A DNA stretch of 64,000 bases from Cyclobacterium qasimii M12-11B (GTDB taxonomy: Bacteria > Bacteroidota > Bacteroidia > Cytophagales > Cyclobacteriaceae). The notes below the pieces were generated by a model, which saw nothing but the letters and a program-made list of their open reading frames with translations, did no database searches and was not told where the DNA came from. The number at the start of each line of letters is the position of its first letter. The stretch's first letter is position 1. The position numbers were made by a program, and so were the translations under genes. Positions 1 through 8,630 of this stretch are shown piece after piece. Location of the stretch: positions 29,378 through 93,377 of the forward strand of contig NZ_ATNM01000065.1 of the NCBI RefSeq assembly GCF_000427295.1, read 5' to 3'.

Positions 1-1733
1 AATTTATGGTATTCCATCCCTACGTCAATTACTGTAGAAAAACCGCCATCAATATTGGCTATCGCTATAAATATGGATAGTAACGCTCCTCCTAACAATA
101 CCACAACCTGAATTACATCTGTCCAAATCACGGCTTCCATACCACCCAAAACCGTATAGATGGTACTGAAAACGCCCATTATGGCGATACACAAAAAAAT
201 ATCCATATTGGTTACCGACGAGATCGCTATGGCTGGTAAATAAAGTACCACACCCATACGGGCCAACTGAAATACAATAAAAGTCAAGCTACCCAGAAGG
301 CGAACCCTTACATCAAACCTCAACTCCAGGTATTCATAGGCCGTAGTAATGTTTAAACGCTTAAAAAAGGGCAGGTAAAATTTAATAATCAAAGGTACAA
401 TCGCTAAAATCATAAAGGAGCCCACTGCCAGGCGCCAATTGGTGGCATAAACAATGACTGGAATGGCCATAAAGGTAATTGCACTTAACTGTGTACCATA
501 TATACTTAGTCCTGCTGCCCACCAAGGTATGCGCTTCCCTGCCAGAAAATATTCCGTGGTGGTATTTTCTCTACTTGAAAAATAGAAGCCAATCCCAAGC
601 ATACAAGCCAAATAAGCGCCTAAAGTAGTCCAGTTGGCCCAACCAAATGGATTGTGTACGGATAAGCCAAAAACTTTAGGCGACCTAACGCCTGGGCCTT
701 TTTCTCCATTTGGAACAACCCAAAAACCATCCCAATAGACAGATGGGGCAGTAACCCTGGAAGTACCCTCAGGCATGTCTCCCATTTCTACCCATTCCTC
801 AGAATTGGTATTGTAAGCCAGCATTTTATCCAAAAACCCAGGATGACTTGCAGGGTCAGTATGCGTCAATGTTTTTTCATCCAGACCACCGGGAATCAAA
901 ATATGGTCTCCACCCAAACTGAATGCTGGCGAAGGTGCTGCGGCAACACCTCTGGGCAAATCTTTTAATTTCTCCCAAATTCCTTGTGCAGGTTGATCTC
1001 CAGGAATAAATCGGTAAGCATCCTTTAACAAGGTCCTGCCTAAACTTTCGTCTGTGTTTTTATAAAGGCCAAAACCACTAAAAATATAAAATGCCTCTTT
1101 GTGTGAAGCGGCTACAGCCTGGATTCTAGCCATACCTGGAAATGCAGGGCCTTCCTCCCACTTCATCTCTGCTTTGCTTTTCTTTAAATCAAGATAATAG
1201 AATTTTGTCTCTGCAAGGCCAGTAGCGGTCTTCTGCCCTCCTAAAACATAAAATACCCCGTCCAGAATTGTTCCTGTCATGCTTGCCAATGGAACTGGAA
1301 GCGGTGGGTAATCATTTTCCAAAACAATTTCTCCCTTACGATAAACCAGGCTAATGACCAAATTGCTATGCGCTTTGGCATCATTTCCACCTATAATCCA
1401 AACCTTATTTTTGTAACTTCCGGAAACAGAATAAGCCAATGGTTGTGGTAACTTTTGCCCCGCAACTGTCCAGCCCGCTTCAGTGTTTTCCATAAAGTAA
1501 ATCTCATCATACCATACTTTTTCACCACCTTCCCAAGGCCTCTTTTCTGGAAAATTAGCACCGCCACCTACTAATAAAGCACCATTACTCACGCCTGCAA
1601 ACATTCCAGCAAAACCCTCTTTGTCCGGAATAGCAGGCAATTCCTCCCATCTTACTTCTTTACCAACTGCTTGAAAAACTACAAGAATAAAAAATAGAGT
1701 AACAAATAAGTATCTTTCCAGCGTTGAATGCAT
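1..1733 (-). CDS. Kelch-domain / sodium:solute symporter fusion (3' end beyond window)
   Basis: The frame opens at ATG 1733 with a signal-like start (MHSTLERYLFVTLFFILVV) and runs off the left edge, so about 577 codons are visible. Residues about 25-345 have Kelch-type propeller repeats (GMFAGVSNGALLVGGG, VSGSYKNKVWIIGG, GVFYVLGGQ), as in cyclically permuted sialate mutarotases (NanM type). From about residue 360 the protein becomes a polytopic membrane protein with SSS-family features (RENTTTEYFLAGKRIPWWA, then STIYTVLGGMEAVIWTDVIQ), as in Na+-coupled sugar/sialate transporters. It is the last visible gene of the long minus-strand operon, 32 bp after the Gfo/Idh gene. I infer uptake of the sugar or acid released by the hydrolases, with the propeller acting in the periplasm as mutarotase or binding domain. 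The fusion is clear; the substrate is not. Confidence 0.85.
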   Translation of the reverse strand, partial: MHSTLERYLFVTLFFILVVFQAVGKEVRWEELPAIPDKEGFAGMFAGVSNGALLVGGGANFPEKRPWEGGEKVWYDEIYFMENTEAGWTVAGQKLPQPLAYSVSGSYKNKVWIIGGNDAKAHSNLVISLVYRKGEIVLENDYPPLPVPLASMTGTILDGVFYVLGGQKTATGLAETKFYYLDLKKSKAEMKWEEGPAFPGMARIQAVAASHKEAFYIFSGFGLYKNTDESLGRTLLKDAYRFIPGDQPAQGIWEKLKDLPRGVAAAPSPAFSLGGDHILIPGGLDEKTLTHTDPASHPGFLDKMLAYNTNSEEWVEMGDMPEGTSRVTAPSVYWDGFWVVPNGEKGPGVRSPKVFGLSVHNPFGWANWTTLGAYLACMLGIGFYFSSRENTTTEYFLAGKRIPWWAAGLSIYGTQLSAITFMAIPVIVYATNWRLAVGSFMILAIVPLIIKFYLPFFKRLNITTAYEYLELRFDVRVRLLGSLTFIVFQLARMGVVLYLPAIAISSVTNMDIFLCIAIMGVFSTIYTVLGGMEAVIWTDVIQVVVLLGGALLSIFIAIANIDGGFSTVIDVGMEYHK

Positions 1734-1765
1734 TTTTATATTGAATTATAGTAATTATTTTTAAT

Positions 1766-2773
1766 TTAATGTAGCCTTATAGGCGCTCCTGTAGCAGCAG
1801 AATCAAAAGCTGCAAATAAAACTTCCATGGCTTTTAAGGTAAGCCCACCAGAAGCAATTGGCTCTCGGTCTTCCATTATAGCTTTGGAAAACTCCTCCCA
1901 TTGATTGACCAAAGCTTCATTCATCCAATCTTCGGAATAGGAATCAGGTAGAAGCTGATAATTTTGATCCTTTCCCAAGAAAGTACCTTTGGTATTGTCA
2001 ATTTTAAGACTGCCTGTGCTTCCGTTAAAATCGATGCAGATATCATTCACGCCATTTTTAAATCCTGAGTAATGCAGGGAAGCTTTCTGACCGTTTTTGA
2101 AACCCAGCATAATCACCCCTCCATCCTCTACTTCATCTTCATGAAAAGCATTGGTCATTTTGGCATAAACACTGCTGACATCAGAAGGTATCAAAGCACA
2201 CAAGGCATCCAATTGATGGATGGCTACAGTGAGCAAATATCCTCCACCAGAAACCTTCTTCAAGTGCCAATCCTTCCGATCACCATGTTTCCAAAATGAT
2301 ATTGAGCTGGCTTTAACCATGTATATTTCACCAATTTCTCCAGAAGCAATAGCAGTTTTTGCAGCAATAAAAGAAGGTGAAAATTGAGCGACTTGCCCAA
2401 TCATTAACTTTACGCCTGATTTAACACTGGCTTCATGGATGGCTTTACAGTCTGAATAAGTTGATGCCATAGGCTTTTCTAGCAAAATATGCTTTCCTGC
2501 GGCAGCGGCCTCAAGAGCAATCTTTGTATGCAAATGGTGGGGCGTGGCAATAAGAACGGCACCTATCTCAGGATCACATATCAATTCGCGGTAATCTGTA
2601 ACTCCTTTAAGATTGTATTTGTCAGTGAGTATGGATAATGAAGCTGCATCTCTTCTGCAAATTGCCTTCAATTCAAGTGATGGGATTTTTTGTATGGCTT
2701 CAATATGTCTTGAGCTAAAATTTCCCGCACCTATAATTCCAATCCCTATCATTTCCTTCTTTGTTCTGTCCAT
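1766..2773 (-). CDS. Gfo/Idh/MocA family oxidoreductase
   Basis: A 335-aa NAD(P)-dependent sugar-type dehydrogenase. The N-terminal Rossmann motif GIIGAGNFSS lies at residues 12-21 and the family EKP motif at 99-101 (LLEKPMAST). A GGGYLLTVAIHQLD segment in the C-terminal half corresponds to the family's conserved Gly-rich/His active-site region. No signal peptide, so cytoplasmic. Its start codon abuts the stop of the SMP-30 gene with no spacer, which implies translational coupling. With a lactonase directly upstream, oxidation of a sugar to a lactone followed by hydrolysis is a reasonable inference. The substrate cannot be read from sequence; related proteins also act on inositols, amino sugars and unsaturated uronates. 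Confidence 0.9.
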   Translation of the reverse strand: MDRTKKEMIGIGIIGAGNFSSRHIEAIQKIPSLELKAICRRDAASLSILTDKYNLKGVTDYRELICDPEIGAVLIATPHHLHTKIALEAAAAGKHILLEKPMASTYSDCKAIHEASVKSGVKLMIGQVAQFSPSFIAAKTAIASGEIGEIYMVKASSISFWKHGDRKDWHLKKVSGGGYLLTVAIHQLDALCALIPSDVSSVYAKMTNAFHEDEVEDGGVIMLGFKNGQKASLHYSGFKNGVNDICIDFNGSTGSLKIDNTKGTFLGKDQNYQLLPDSYSEDWMNEALVNQWEEFSKAIMEDREPIASGGLTLKAMEVLFAAFDSAATGAPIRLH

Positions 2774-3646
2774 TTAATTCAATGGCATGCCTTCAATGCC
2801 AATGTTAATTCGGCTTACTTTACCTGGCCCTGGTTCGCCTACTCCACCTGTTATCCATAAATAGCCACCTGCAAAGCAAAGGTTGCTGGTAAGTGGAATA
2901 CCCGAATCGTAGCTAGCGAGCAATTCCCCCTCCTCCGAAAGCACCTGTATGGCCTGCATTCCATAATGAGCAACCCATATTCTGCCTTCCCTATCCATCG
3001 CCAAACCATCCGGAAGGTTTCCGGTCTCCTTGTTTTTATCATTAAATGGCAAGGTTGCCAGCACCGTTAAGGAATCAGGGCTTGTTTCAGGAAGACTCAG
3101 GTCTATTTTCAATATCCTGTTTTTATAGCTTTCAGCGATGTACAATACATTTTTATCTTTATGGAACACAATGCCATTTGGGAAATCAATACCAGTGGCG
3201 ACAGCATATGCCTCACCCTCCCAGCCTACAAAATATACACCCCCATTGTGCCTTATGGAATCGGTGAAAAAGAAACCTTTGTCTGTATGCACTGCGACAT
3301 CATTGGGACAACTGATCGTCACCCCATTGATTTCAGCAGGAGATACATCTCCCAGTAGCTTCCCCTCCCGGTCATACCTTGTTACTCTGGCAGACAAACT
3401 GTCACAGAGCAGGTGGTCTCCATTGGCTATGATCGCTTGTCCATTTGGCCGTTTTCCTTTGGCCCATAGTTTGGGTTTTTCATCTTGATACCGGTAAATT
3501 CCTTCACCTGCCAGATTCGTGTAATAAAGGAAACCATCATTCCCTAAAACTGGCCCCTCTGTATAATATTCCAGCTCCAACATGATTTCTGGCTGGATGG
3601 CATTAGGATCAGGGAGCTTCTGGTGAATGTGGTTTCCTTTCTTCAT
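2774..3646 (-). CDS. SMP-30/gluconolactonase-like six-bladed propeller
   Basis: A 290-aa protein of the SMP-30/gluconolaconase/LRE family. Visible family features are an early Glu-containing strand (YYTEGPVLGNDGFLYYTNLA), the CPNDVAVHTDKGFFFTDS segment, FPNGIVFHKDKNVLYIAES, and NLPDGLAMDREGRIWVAHYG. Together these supply the Glu/Asn/Asp metal ligands typical of the family. No signal peptide. Such enzymes hydrolyse aldonolactones using a divalent metal. It lies 5 bp after the M81 gene and abuts the Gfo/Idh gene, so it is inside the operon. The likely role is hydrolysis of a lactone made by one of the sugar dehydrogenases of the locus; this is inferred from context. Confidence 0.88.
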   Translation of the reverse strand: MKKGNHIHQKLPDPNAIQPEIMLELEYYTEGPVLGNDGFLYYTNLAGEGIYRYQDEKPKLWAKGKRPNGQAIIANGDHLLCDSLSARVTRYDREGKLLGDVSPAEINGVTISCPNDVAVHTDKGFFFTDSIRHNGGVYFVGWEGEAYAVATGIDFPNGIVFHKDKNVLYIAESYKNRILKIDLSLPETSPDSLTVLATLPFNDKNKETGNLPDGLAMDREGRIWVAHYGMQAIQVLSEEGELLASYDSGIPLTSNLCFAGGYLWITGGVGEPGPGKVSRINIGIEGMPLN

Positions 3647-3651
3647 TTAAC

Positions 3652-5139
3652 TTATATTTTATCCAATGGAAACAAAGGTTTTCTTCGGTGCTTGTAAGTC
3701 AAACTTGCCATATCTGCCCTTGTAACGCCAGGGGTATTGGCCCTTAAAATCGTTTTGCATACAGATTGGTAAGCTGCCAATGGCGCATTAACTCCTTTTG
3801 CCACCAACACATCATAGGACGATGGGTCAATATTAAAATGAAGCAATTGCTGAAGACTAAATGGTACAATACGCAAGGAGGTAAGCATAATGGTATTGCC
3901 GGCTTTGCTGGTTACAATGGCTGTTTCTCCCATATTGAAGTTGACCTGTCCACCATGTCTTGGTTCTTTCTCTGTGAATTTCCCATCTACAATTTCCTCC
4001 AGTTTCACTTCCAAAGACATGGTTTCACCATGTAATTTGTCTGTTTTTGCGCCAATATTTATAGTGTAATACCCTTCTGGATTCTTCGCCTTAATTTCAG
4101 CTACTGCTTCAGGATCATAGATACACACAAAACTTTTTACTCCAGAACAGGATTCCAAAACATCAAGAAGAAAGGTGCTGTCTGCCGGTGAACCGCCACC
4201 AACATTGTCACCCATATCCAGTATCAGCAAAGGTTTTTCAGCTTTGTCGATATGCTCCGGCAATTCTTCCAAGCCTATTTTCTTTCCAGAAAAATCCTGG
4301 TGGTTTTTAAGCAAATAATCATTTAAAACATTTGCTTTATTTTCTGCCAGGTATTTATCGTTATTGGTTATCACAATAAAGCTCGTTCCCATTTCTGGTA
4401 CATCAGCATAAGGAAATCCCAAAACAACATTTGTAGACAATACGCCAGGATCATCCTGAATTTCCCTGGCAAAGGCAAATAAGGTTTTGCAAGGATCAGA
4501 TCCAGTGTGCTGCATTTCAATGCTTATTGCCACCTTCGTTTGCATAAGAAACATTTCAGGCTTTATCTTGCCCTTAAGCGTATCCACCATCAAGATAGCT
4601 GCTGATTTACCTACATCTCTTTGGTCTACATGAGGATTGGTTTTGTAAGCAACAAGCGCATCTACCGCCTCCACCATTGTCTCACTTAGATTGCAATGTG
4701 GATCAATGGTGCCAATAATAGGAAGATCTGGCCCCAGGATTTCCCGAACCATTTTTAACCAATGACCATCAAAATCCAAATAGGGCACACTAACACCAGC
4801 ACCATGAGGCACTACCATTAAGCCATCTAATTGAGGAGCCTCTTTTAGGGTTCGCTCCACTTCTTTGATTAAGCGAATAGCCGTTTCTTCAGCAATTATT
4901 CCTCCTGGAGTCGCTTCAGCATAAAACAAAGGGACAAGTTCTATGTCCTCTTCAGCGCTTAAAATCGAAACCATGCCACCAATTTCATGAAAAGCATCAC
5001 GGTATTCGGCTATAACATCCTGTCCATACAGCAGGTGTCCATTTTCGAAATCTCCCCAAGTAGTTTCCTGGTCTAAAAAGGTGTTTGATTCATGGTAAAC
5101 ACCGATTATACCAATGCGTTTTTTTGAACTATTCAACAT
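3652..5139 (-). CDS. M81 family metallopeptidase (MlrC-like)
   Basis: A 495-aa protein of the M81/MlrC family (microcystinase C type). Metal-site motifs are visible: GVYHESNTF with His16, PHGAG near residue 111, GTIDPHCN with Asp146/His148, and NPHVDQRD near 168. A C-terminal-half DMGDNVGGGSPADST motif is also typical. No signal peptide. Its start overlaps the end of the RidA gene by 11 bp, so the two are translationally coupled. Characterised members cleave linear microcystin peptides, but most homologues sit in catabolic operons and have unknown substrates. Here it may hydrolyse an amide or peptide-like intermediate; that is inference. Confidence 0.88.
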   Translation of the reverse strand: MLNSSKKRIGIIGVYHESNTFLDQETTWGDFENGHLLYGQDVIAEYRDAFHEIGGMVSILSAEEDIELVPLFYAEATPGGIIAEETAIRLIKEVERTLKEAPQLDGLMVVPHGAGVSVPYLDFDGHWLKMVREILGPDLPIIGTIDPHCNLSETMVEAVDALVAYKTNPHVDQRDVGKSAAILMVDTLKGKIKPEMFLMQTKVAISIEMQHTGSDPCKTLFAFAREIQDDPGVLSTNVVLGFPYADVPEMGTSFIVITNNDKYLAENKANVLNDYLLKNHQDFSGKKIGLEELPEHIDKAEKPLLILDMGDNVGGGSPADSTFLLDVLESCSGVKSFVCIYDPEAVAEIKAKNPEGYYTINIGAKTDKLHGETMSLEVKLEEIVDGKFTEKEPRHGGQVNFNMGETAIVTSKAGNTIMLTSLRIVPFSLQQLLHFNIDPSSYDVLVAKGVNAPLAAYQSVCKTILRANTPGVTRADMASLTYKHRRKPLFPLDKI

Positions 5140-5509
5140 ATGCTACTAAATCTACTTCAAATTTCAGCAAAGTACCCAAGCAACCAATCAAGGTAGTTCT
5201 AGCAGGAAATGGTGCCTGAAAGTATTCTTTATAAATGGCGTTAAATTCCGCCAGGTCCTCTTGATTTCCTACGTAGTTTCTCACCTGAACCACATCACTA
5301 AAATCTAAACCAGCGGCCGCCAGGATCTTTTTAGCGTTATCAAAAGATCTTCTTACTTCATTTTCAAATGTGTCGTTTACGATTTTCCCATTTTCATCAA
5401 CCGAAGCCTGGCCAGAAACGAAGACCATATTGTTTACTTTGAGTGCTGGAGAAAAAGGCAATGGACTTCTTGGAACACCTTCGCCTGAAATAACTTCTTT
5501 GTTTACCAT
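5129..5509 (-). CDS. RidA family enamine/imine deaminase
   Basis: A 126-aa RidA/YjgF/UK114 protein of normal family length. The active-site Arg (Arg104 in PARTTLIGC) and the conserved Glu118 (KFEVDLVAY) are both present, at positions matching Arg105/Glu120 of E. coli RidA. This supports a true deaminase rather than a non-catalytic homologue. RidA proteins hydrolyse reactive 2-aminoacrylate-type enamines/imines released by PLP-dependent dehydratases. A fold-type II PLP enzyme is encoded two genes upstream, so a dedicated partner role is plausible. The 3' end overlaps the M81 gene; 265 bp of hairpin-rich DNA separate it from the aldolase gene upstream. Confidence 0.93.
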   Translation of the reverse strand: MVNKEVISGEGVPRSPLPFSPALKVNNMVFVSGQASVDENGKIVNDTFENEVRRSFDNAKKILAAAGLDFSDVVQVRNYVGNQEDLAEFNAIYKEYFQAPFPARTTLIGCLGTLLKFEVDLVAYVE

Positions 5510-5774
5510 AATTTTTTTAATCGTTTTTCTGTGATTTGTTTTACCCGGATTTTAATTGGGTGGATTTTAAATACAATTTACAAATCTGATCAGTCAAATA
5601 TTATTATTAATCCAGATTATACGAAAGAATTCGAAATAACCCGTCCTGAACTTTTATCAGGGCCTGTCCTGAACATTCTTCAGGGGATTGGTAAAACCAC
5701 ATGATAACCAGACTATCTGCCTGATTATCGTGTGATTTTACCATGTATTAGGATAGCAATATCCCAATCCAATA
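5510..5774. other. Hairpin-rich intergenic spacer inside the operon
   Basis: The spacer between the aldolase and RidA genes contains three foldable elements. The largest has 18-bp arms at 5690-5707 and 5725-5742 (GGTAAAACCACATGATAA with TTATCGTGTGATTTTACC; two non-Watson-Crick positions). Two small tandem hairpins follow, CCTGA..TCAGG (5645-5661) and CCTGAA..TTCAGG (5668-5684), each beginning with the direct repeat GTCCTGAAC. No T-run follows on the minus strand, so a simple terminator is not supported. They could be mRNA processing/stability elements that separate expression of the upstream and downstream parts of the operon, or a mobile repeat. Confidence 0.6.
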
Positions 5775-6689
5775 TTAAGCACCTATTTTTGCTGCTTTTA
5801 CAACTCTATCAATCAATTCTTCCACTTTCTTGTCTTCCCAAACTTTATTGGTATTACCCACTGGTGCTATAGAAGCCCCAATATCTACTCCATACCTCAT
5901 TTGAATGGCTTGTCTAAAGAAAGTCCAGATATTTGGTAAGGTTTCAGCAATTACCTCTTGGAAAACCAGCATGAAGTCTGTTGCCAATGCCACATCCCCT
6001 TTTACAAATGCATCTCGAACATGTTTACACTCAGGCTCGAAAACATTATAATAAGAACCAATGGCACCATTAGTACCACATAAGACTGCATGACACATCA
6101 ATTCATCTGCTCCACTAAAAAGCACCAACTCACCCTTTGAACTATAAGAAATGGTACTAATCTCAAGAAGGTTATTGGTAGTCAATTTCATGCCCACCAT
6201 ATTAGGCATCTTGAGTAATTTATTTACAAATCCGCCCAATCCGTCTGAAAAACTGGTGGAACCCAATTGGTAAGGAAAGAAAGGCAAATCTGTAGCGGTA
6301 GCAATAGCTCGATAATGTTCCAATGCCATCCCTGAACTTCCGTCTGTAGGACCATAATAAACAGGCGCAACAGAGGAAATACCATCTATTTTGCATGAAG
6401 CAGCATGCTTGGCTAAACGTACAGACTCCTGTGTCGTCATGGAACCTACCTGTACCATAATTGGCACTCTACCCGCATTGACATCTGCAGTAATCTCAGT
6501 CACCTTGTTTCTGTCAGCTTCACTTAGTAAAAACCCTTGACCTGTAGATCCAAGTAGATACAAGCCATCTACTCCACCCTGAGATATTAAAACATCTACC
6601 CACTTCTCTAACTGCTTAAATTCAGGACGACCATTGCCATCCATTGGAGTAAGCATTGCTGGCCATACCCCTTTCAAATTTTCATACAT
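5775..6689 (-). CDS. DHDPS/N-acetylneuraminate lyase superfamily aldolase
   Basis: A 304-aa class I aldolase of the DapA/NanA superfamily. The family landmarks align closely in number with E. coli N-acetylneuraminate lyase: GSTGQ at 47-51 (usually GSTGE), Tyr140 (FPYQ) and the Schiff-base Lys168 (VGMKLTT). The GST form of the first motif favours the NAL branch over dihydrodipicolinate synthase, which normally has GTTGE. Replacement of the Glu by Gln is unusual. No signal peptide. It lies 18 bp downstream of the PLP-enzyme gene. Likely reaction: cleavage of a 2-keto-3-deoxy acid to pyruvate plus an aldehyde, possibly a sialate-like compound given the BNR hydrolases; the substrate is inferred. 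Confidence 0.88.
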   Translation of the reverse strand: MYENLKGVWPAMLTPMDGNGRPEFKQLEKWVDVLISQGGVDGLYLLGSTGQGFLLSEADRNKVTEITADVNAGRVPIMVQVGSMTTQESVRLAKHAASCKIDGISSVAPVYYGPTDGSSGMALEHYRAIATATDLPFFPYQLGSTSFSDGLGGFVNKLLKMPNMVGMKLTTNNLLEISTISYSSKGELVLFSGADELMCHAVLCGTNGAIGSYYNVFEPECKHVRDAFVKGDVALATDFMLVFQEVIAETLPNIWTFFRQAIQMRYGVDIGASIAPVGNTNKVWEDKKVEELIDRVVKAAKIGA

Positions 6690-6707
6690 ATTTAATTGAT
6701 TTATCTT

Positions 6708-7799
6708 TTATACTGCAAAATATTGATCCATTTCTTTATAACTACTTAAATAGCTTACCGGGTTGTGGACAATCAACTCTTCAACGGCATCGGGGTCTTT
6801 AAATCCACTTCCAGAGACAATACAAACTGCATTGGCATCTTTATCCACTTCACCAGCGGCTACCGCTTTCATCCATCCCGCCAAAGCTACCGCACCCGCA
6901 GGTTCTGTGTATATCCCTTCTTTTATTGCCAATAATCGCTGACATTCAAAGGTCTCTTCATCACTGACCAAAAAACCATTTCCACCAGTTGCCTTGCATT
7001 CTCTTAAGGTTTCCGTTCCGTCTATTACATTGGCCACTTGAAGCCCGCTCACTTTAGTCGTGGCATTTGTTACAGCCTGGGCTTCTTCCAAGCCTTTTCT
7101 CAGATTTCCGGCAATGGTATCATTTCCCTCAGGTTGAACGCAATGCACTTTTGGCACTTCAAAATTTGCATGCTGGCATTTCCATGTTTGAAAGCCTCTG
7201 GCAATCGCCAAGGCCAAGCCTCCACCTCCGGACGGTACAAATACATTGCCCACATGCTCAAGGTCTTCTGCCAGCTCAAAACTTATCGTTTGTACGCCTG
7301 TCATCCCAATAGGACTGTACTTAAAAGCACTTACTTGTAAGCGGGTATTGTTTTCTATAGCTACTTCACCAAGCTTGTCGAATACCCTTTCGCTTACTTC
7401 ACTGTTCTTTCCAAATTCTTTAATAACATACAAAGAGGCACCATAAGCCCTCATTTGTTTTAATTTACCTTCAGGCGCGCCATCTACTATCGCAATTTTG
7501 CAAGGAATACCTGCTGCGGCTGCATAAGCAGCGAGTGCGGCACCAGTATTCCCACTGGAGGTAGCCAAGCAAATCTTGCCTTTATTCGCCAAAACATCTG
7601 CTATGGCAAAAGCAGCGAAGCGGTCTTTGTAGGAACCGGAAGGATTGGAGGATTCCAATTTGAAATAAAGGTTTGGAAAACCCAATTCAGGGCCAATTTG
7701 CCTTGACTTAATCAAGGGCGTATTTCCTTCTCCCAATGAAAATGGTGCTATTCCCTGGGGTAAATTTAATAACGGTGTGTATTTGCTTATTCCTTTCAA
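6708..7799 (-). CDS. Threonine synthase-like PLP-dependent enzyme
   Basis: A 363-aa fold-type II PLP enzyme. The PLP lysine is Lys58 in PSGSYKDR, the phosphate/substrate loop is SSGNTGAA (81-88), and a Gly-rich PLP-phosphate loop PSGGGGL follows at 189-195. Length and motifs fit threonine synthase-like or serine/threonine-dehydratase-like proteins. It overlaps the upstream SDR gene by 4 bp. It sits in a catabolic operon, not with thrA/thrB, and RidA is encoded nearby. I therefore think beta-elimination or replacement on an amino acid-like intermediate is more likely than threonine biosynthesis. Sequence alone cannot separate these. Confidence 0.85.
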   Translation of the reverse strand: MKGISKYTPLLNLPQGIAPFSLGEGNTPLIKSRQIGPELGFPNLYFKLESSNPSGSYKDRFAAFAIADVLANKGKICLATSSGNTGAALAAYAAAAGIPCKIAIVDGAPEGKLKQMRAYGASLYVIKEFGKNSEVSERVFDKLGEVAIENNTRLQVSAFKYSPIGMTGVQTISFELAEDLEHVGNVFVPSGGGGLALAIARGFQTWKCQHANFEVPKVHCVQPEGNDTIAGNLRKGLEEAQAVTNATTKVSGLQVANVIDGTETLRECKATGGNGFLVSDEETFECQRLLAIKEGIYTEPAGAVALAGWMKAVAAGEVDKDANAVCIVSGSGFKDPDAVEELIVHNPVSYLSSYKEMDQYFAV

Positions 7800-8620
7800 A
7801 ATTCGTTGGGGAATTGTAGGTTCTTGTTTTTATAACTATTGAAATTATGGGTAAATCCTCCATCGATAACCAATGAGGTCCCATTTACAAAAGAAGCATT
7901 GTCAGAAGCCAACCAGAAAACGCCGTTAGCAATTTCCTCAGGTGAGGCACTTCGTTGTAGAGGTGTCATGTCTTCCATTTCATTCACCAGGCTCTGACTT
8001 ACATCAATGCCTTCGGTATCTTTGAAATTACTGCTCATGGCCGTGGTTACATTTCCAGGGCAAACCGCTACAACTCTGATACCTGACGGCCCATACAAGG
8101 CTGCCATTTCATAGGTTAAGCTTAACAAAGCACCTTTTGCAGCAATATAGGCTGGGCTTGAACCTCCTGCTCTTTCTGCCATAACACTGCTCAGGTGGAC
8201 AATTACTCCTCCCTTGCGTCCAGACGCCATCTTTTTTGCTGCCAATTTCGAAAGAAATACCGGAGAGGTGAGACAGATCTTTAAGGTCTTTTCCCAATTT
8301 TCCCTGGAAATGGTATTCAAAGTCTCAATGGTTCTCCAAGCTGCATTGTTAATTAAAACATCTATTCTACCCCATTTACTAAATGTCGCCTCCACGATTT
8401 CATCCACAAAATCATCTATTGCCAGGTCTCCATCTAAGACCAAAACATTTTCTGGTTTTGAAAGAGAATTCGCTGCGTCCTGCAATTCATCTTTGTTTTC
8501 TGAAACCATGGCAACAAAATCACCATTGGCAACAAAAGCCTCTGTAATTGCCTTGCCTATGCCTCTAGAAGCGCCGGTAACAATAACTACCCTAGGCTTG
8601 TTTTCCTCTTCACTTTTCAT
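7796..8620 (-). CDS. SDR family oxidoreductase
   Basis: A 274-aa classical short-chain dehydrogenase/reductase. The cofactor motif TGASRGIG is at 15-22, the NNAA motif at 91-94, the catalytic Ser in the HLSS segment (144-145), and Tyr158/Lys162 form the YxxxK pair (AYIAAKGAL). The C-terminal GTSLVIDGGF is typical. Cytoplasmic, no signal. It overlaps the PLP-enzyme gene by 4 bp and starts 10 bp after the deacylase gene, so it is co-translated with them. It probably oxidises or reduces a hydroxyl/keto group on a pathway intermediate. Confidence 0.9.
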   Translation of the reverse strand: MKSEEENKPRVVIVTGASRGIGKAITEAFVANGDFVAMVSENKDELQDAANSLSKPENVLVLDGDLAIDDFVDEIVEATFSKWGRIDVLINNAAWRTIETLNTISRENWEKTLKICLTSPVFLSKLAAKKMASGRKGGVIVHLSSVMAERAGGSSPAYIAAKGALLSLTYEMAALYGPSGIRVVAVCPGNVTTAMSSNFKDTEGIDVSQSLVNEMEDMTPLQRSASPEEIANGVFWLASDNASFVNGTSLVIDGGFTHNFNSYKNKNLQFPNEF

Positions 8621-8630
8621 TTAATGCTAT

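Noticed and set aside
8214..8624. 136-codon plus-strand frame opposite the SDR gene
   Set aside because: The SDR motifs on the minus strand are unambiguous; no start signal or homology features here.
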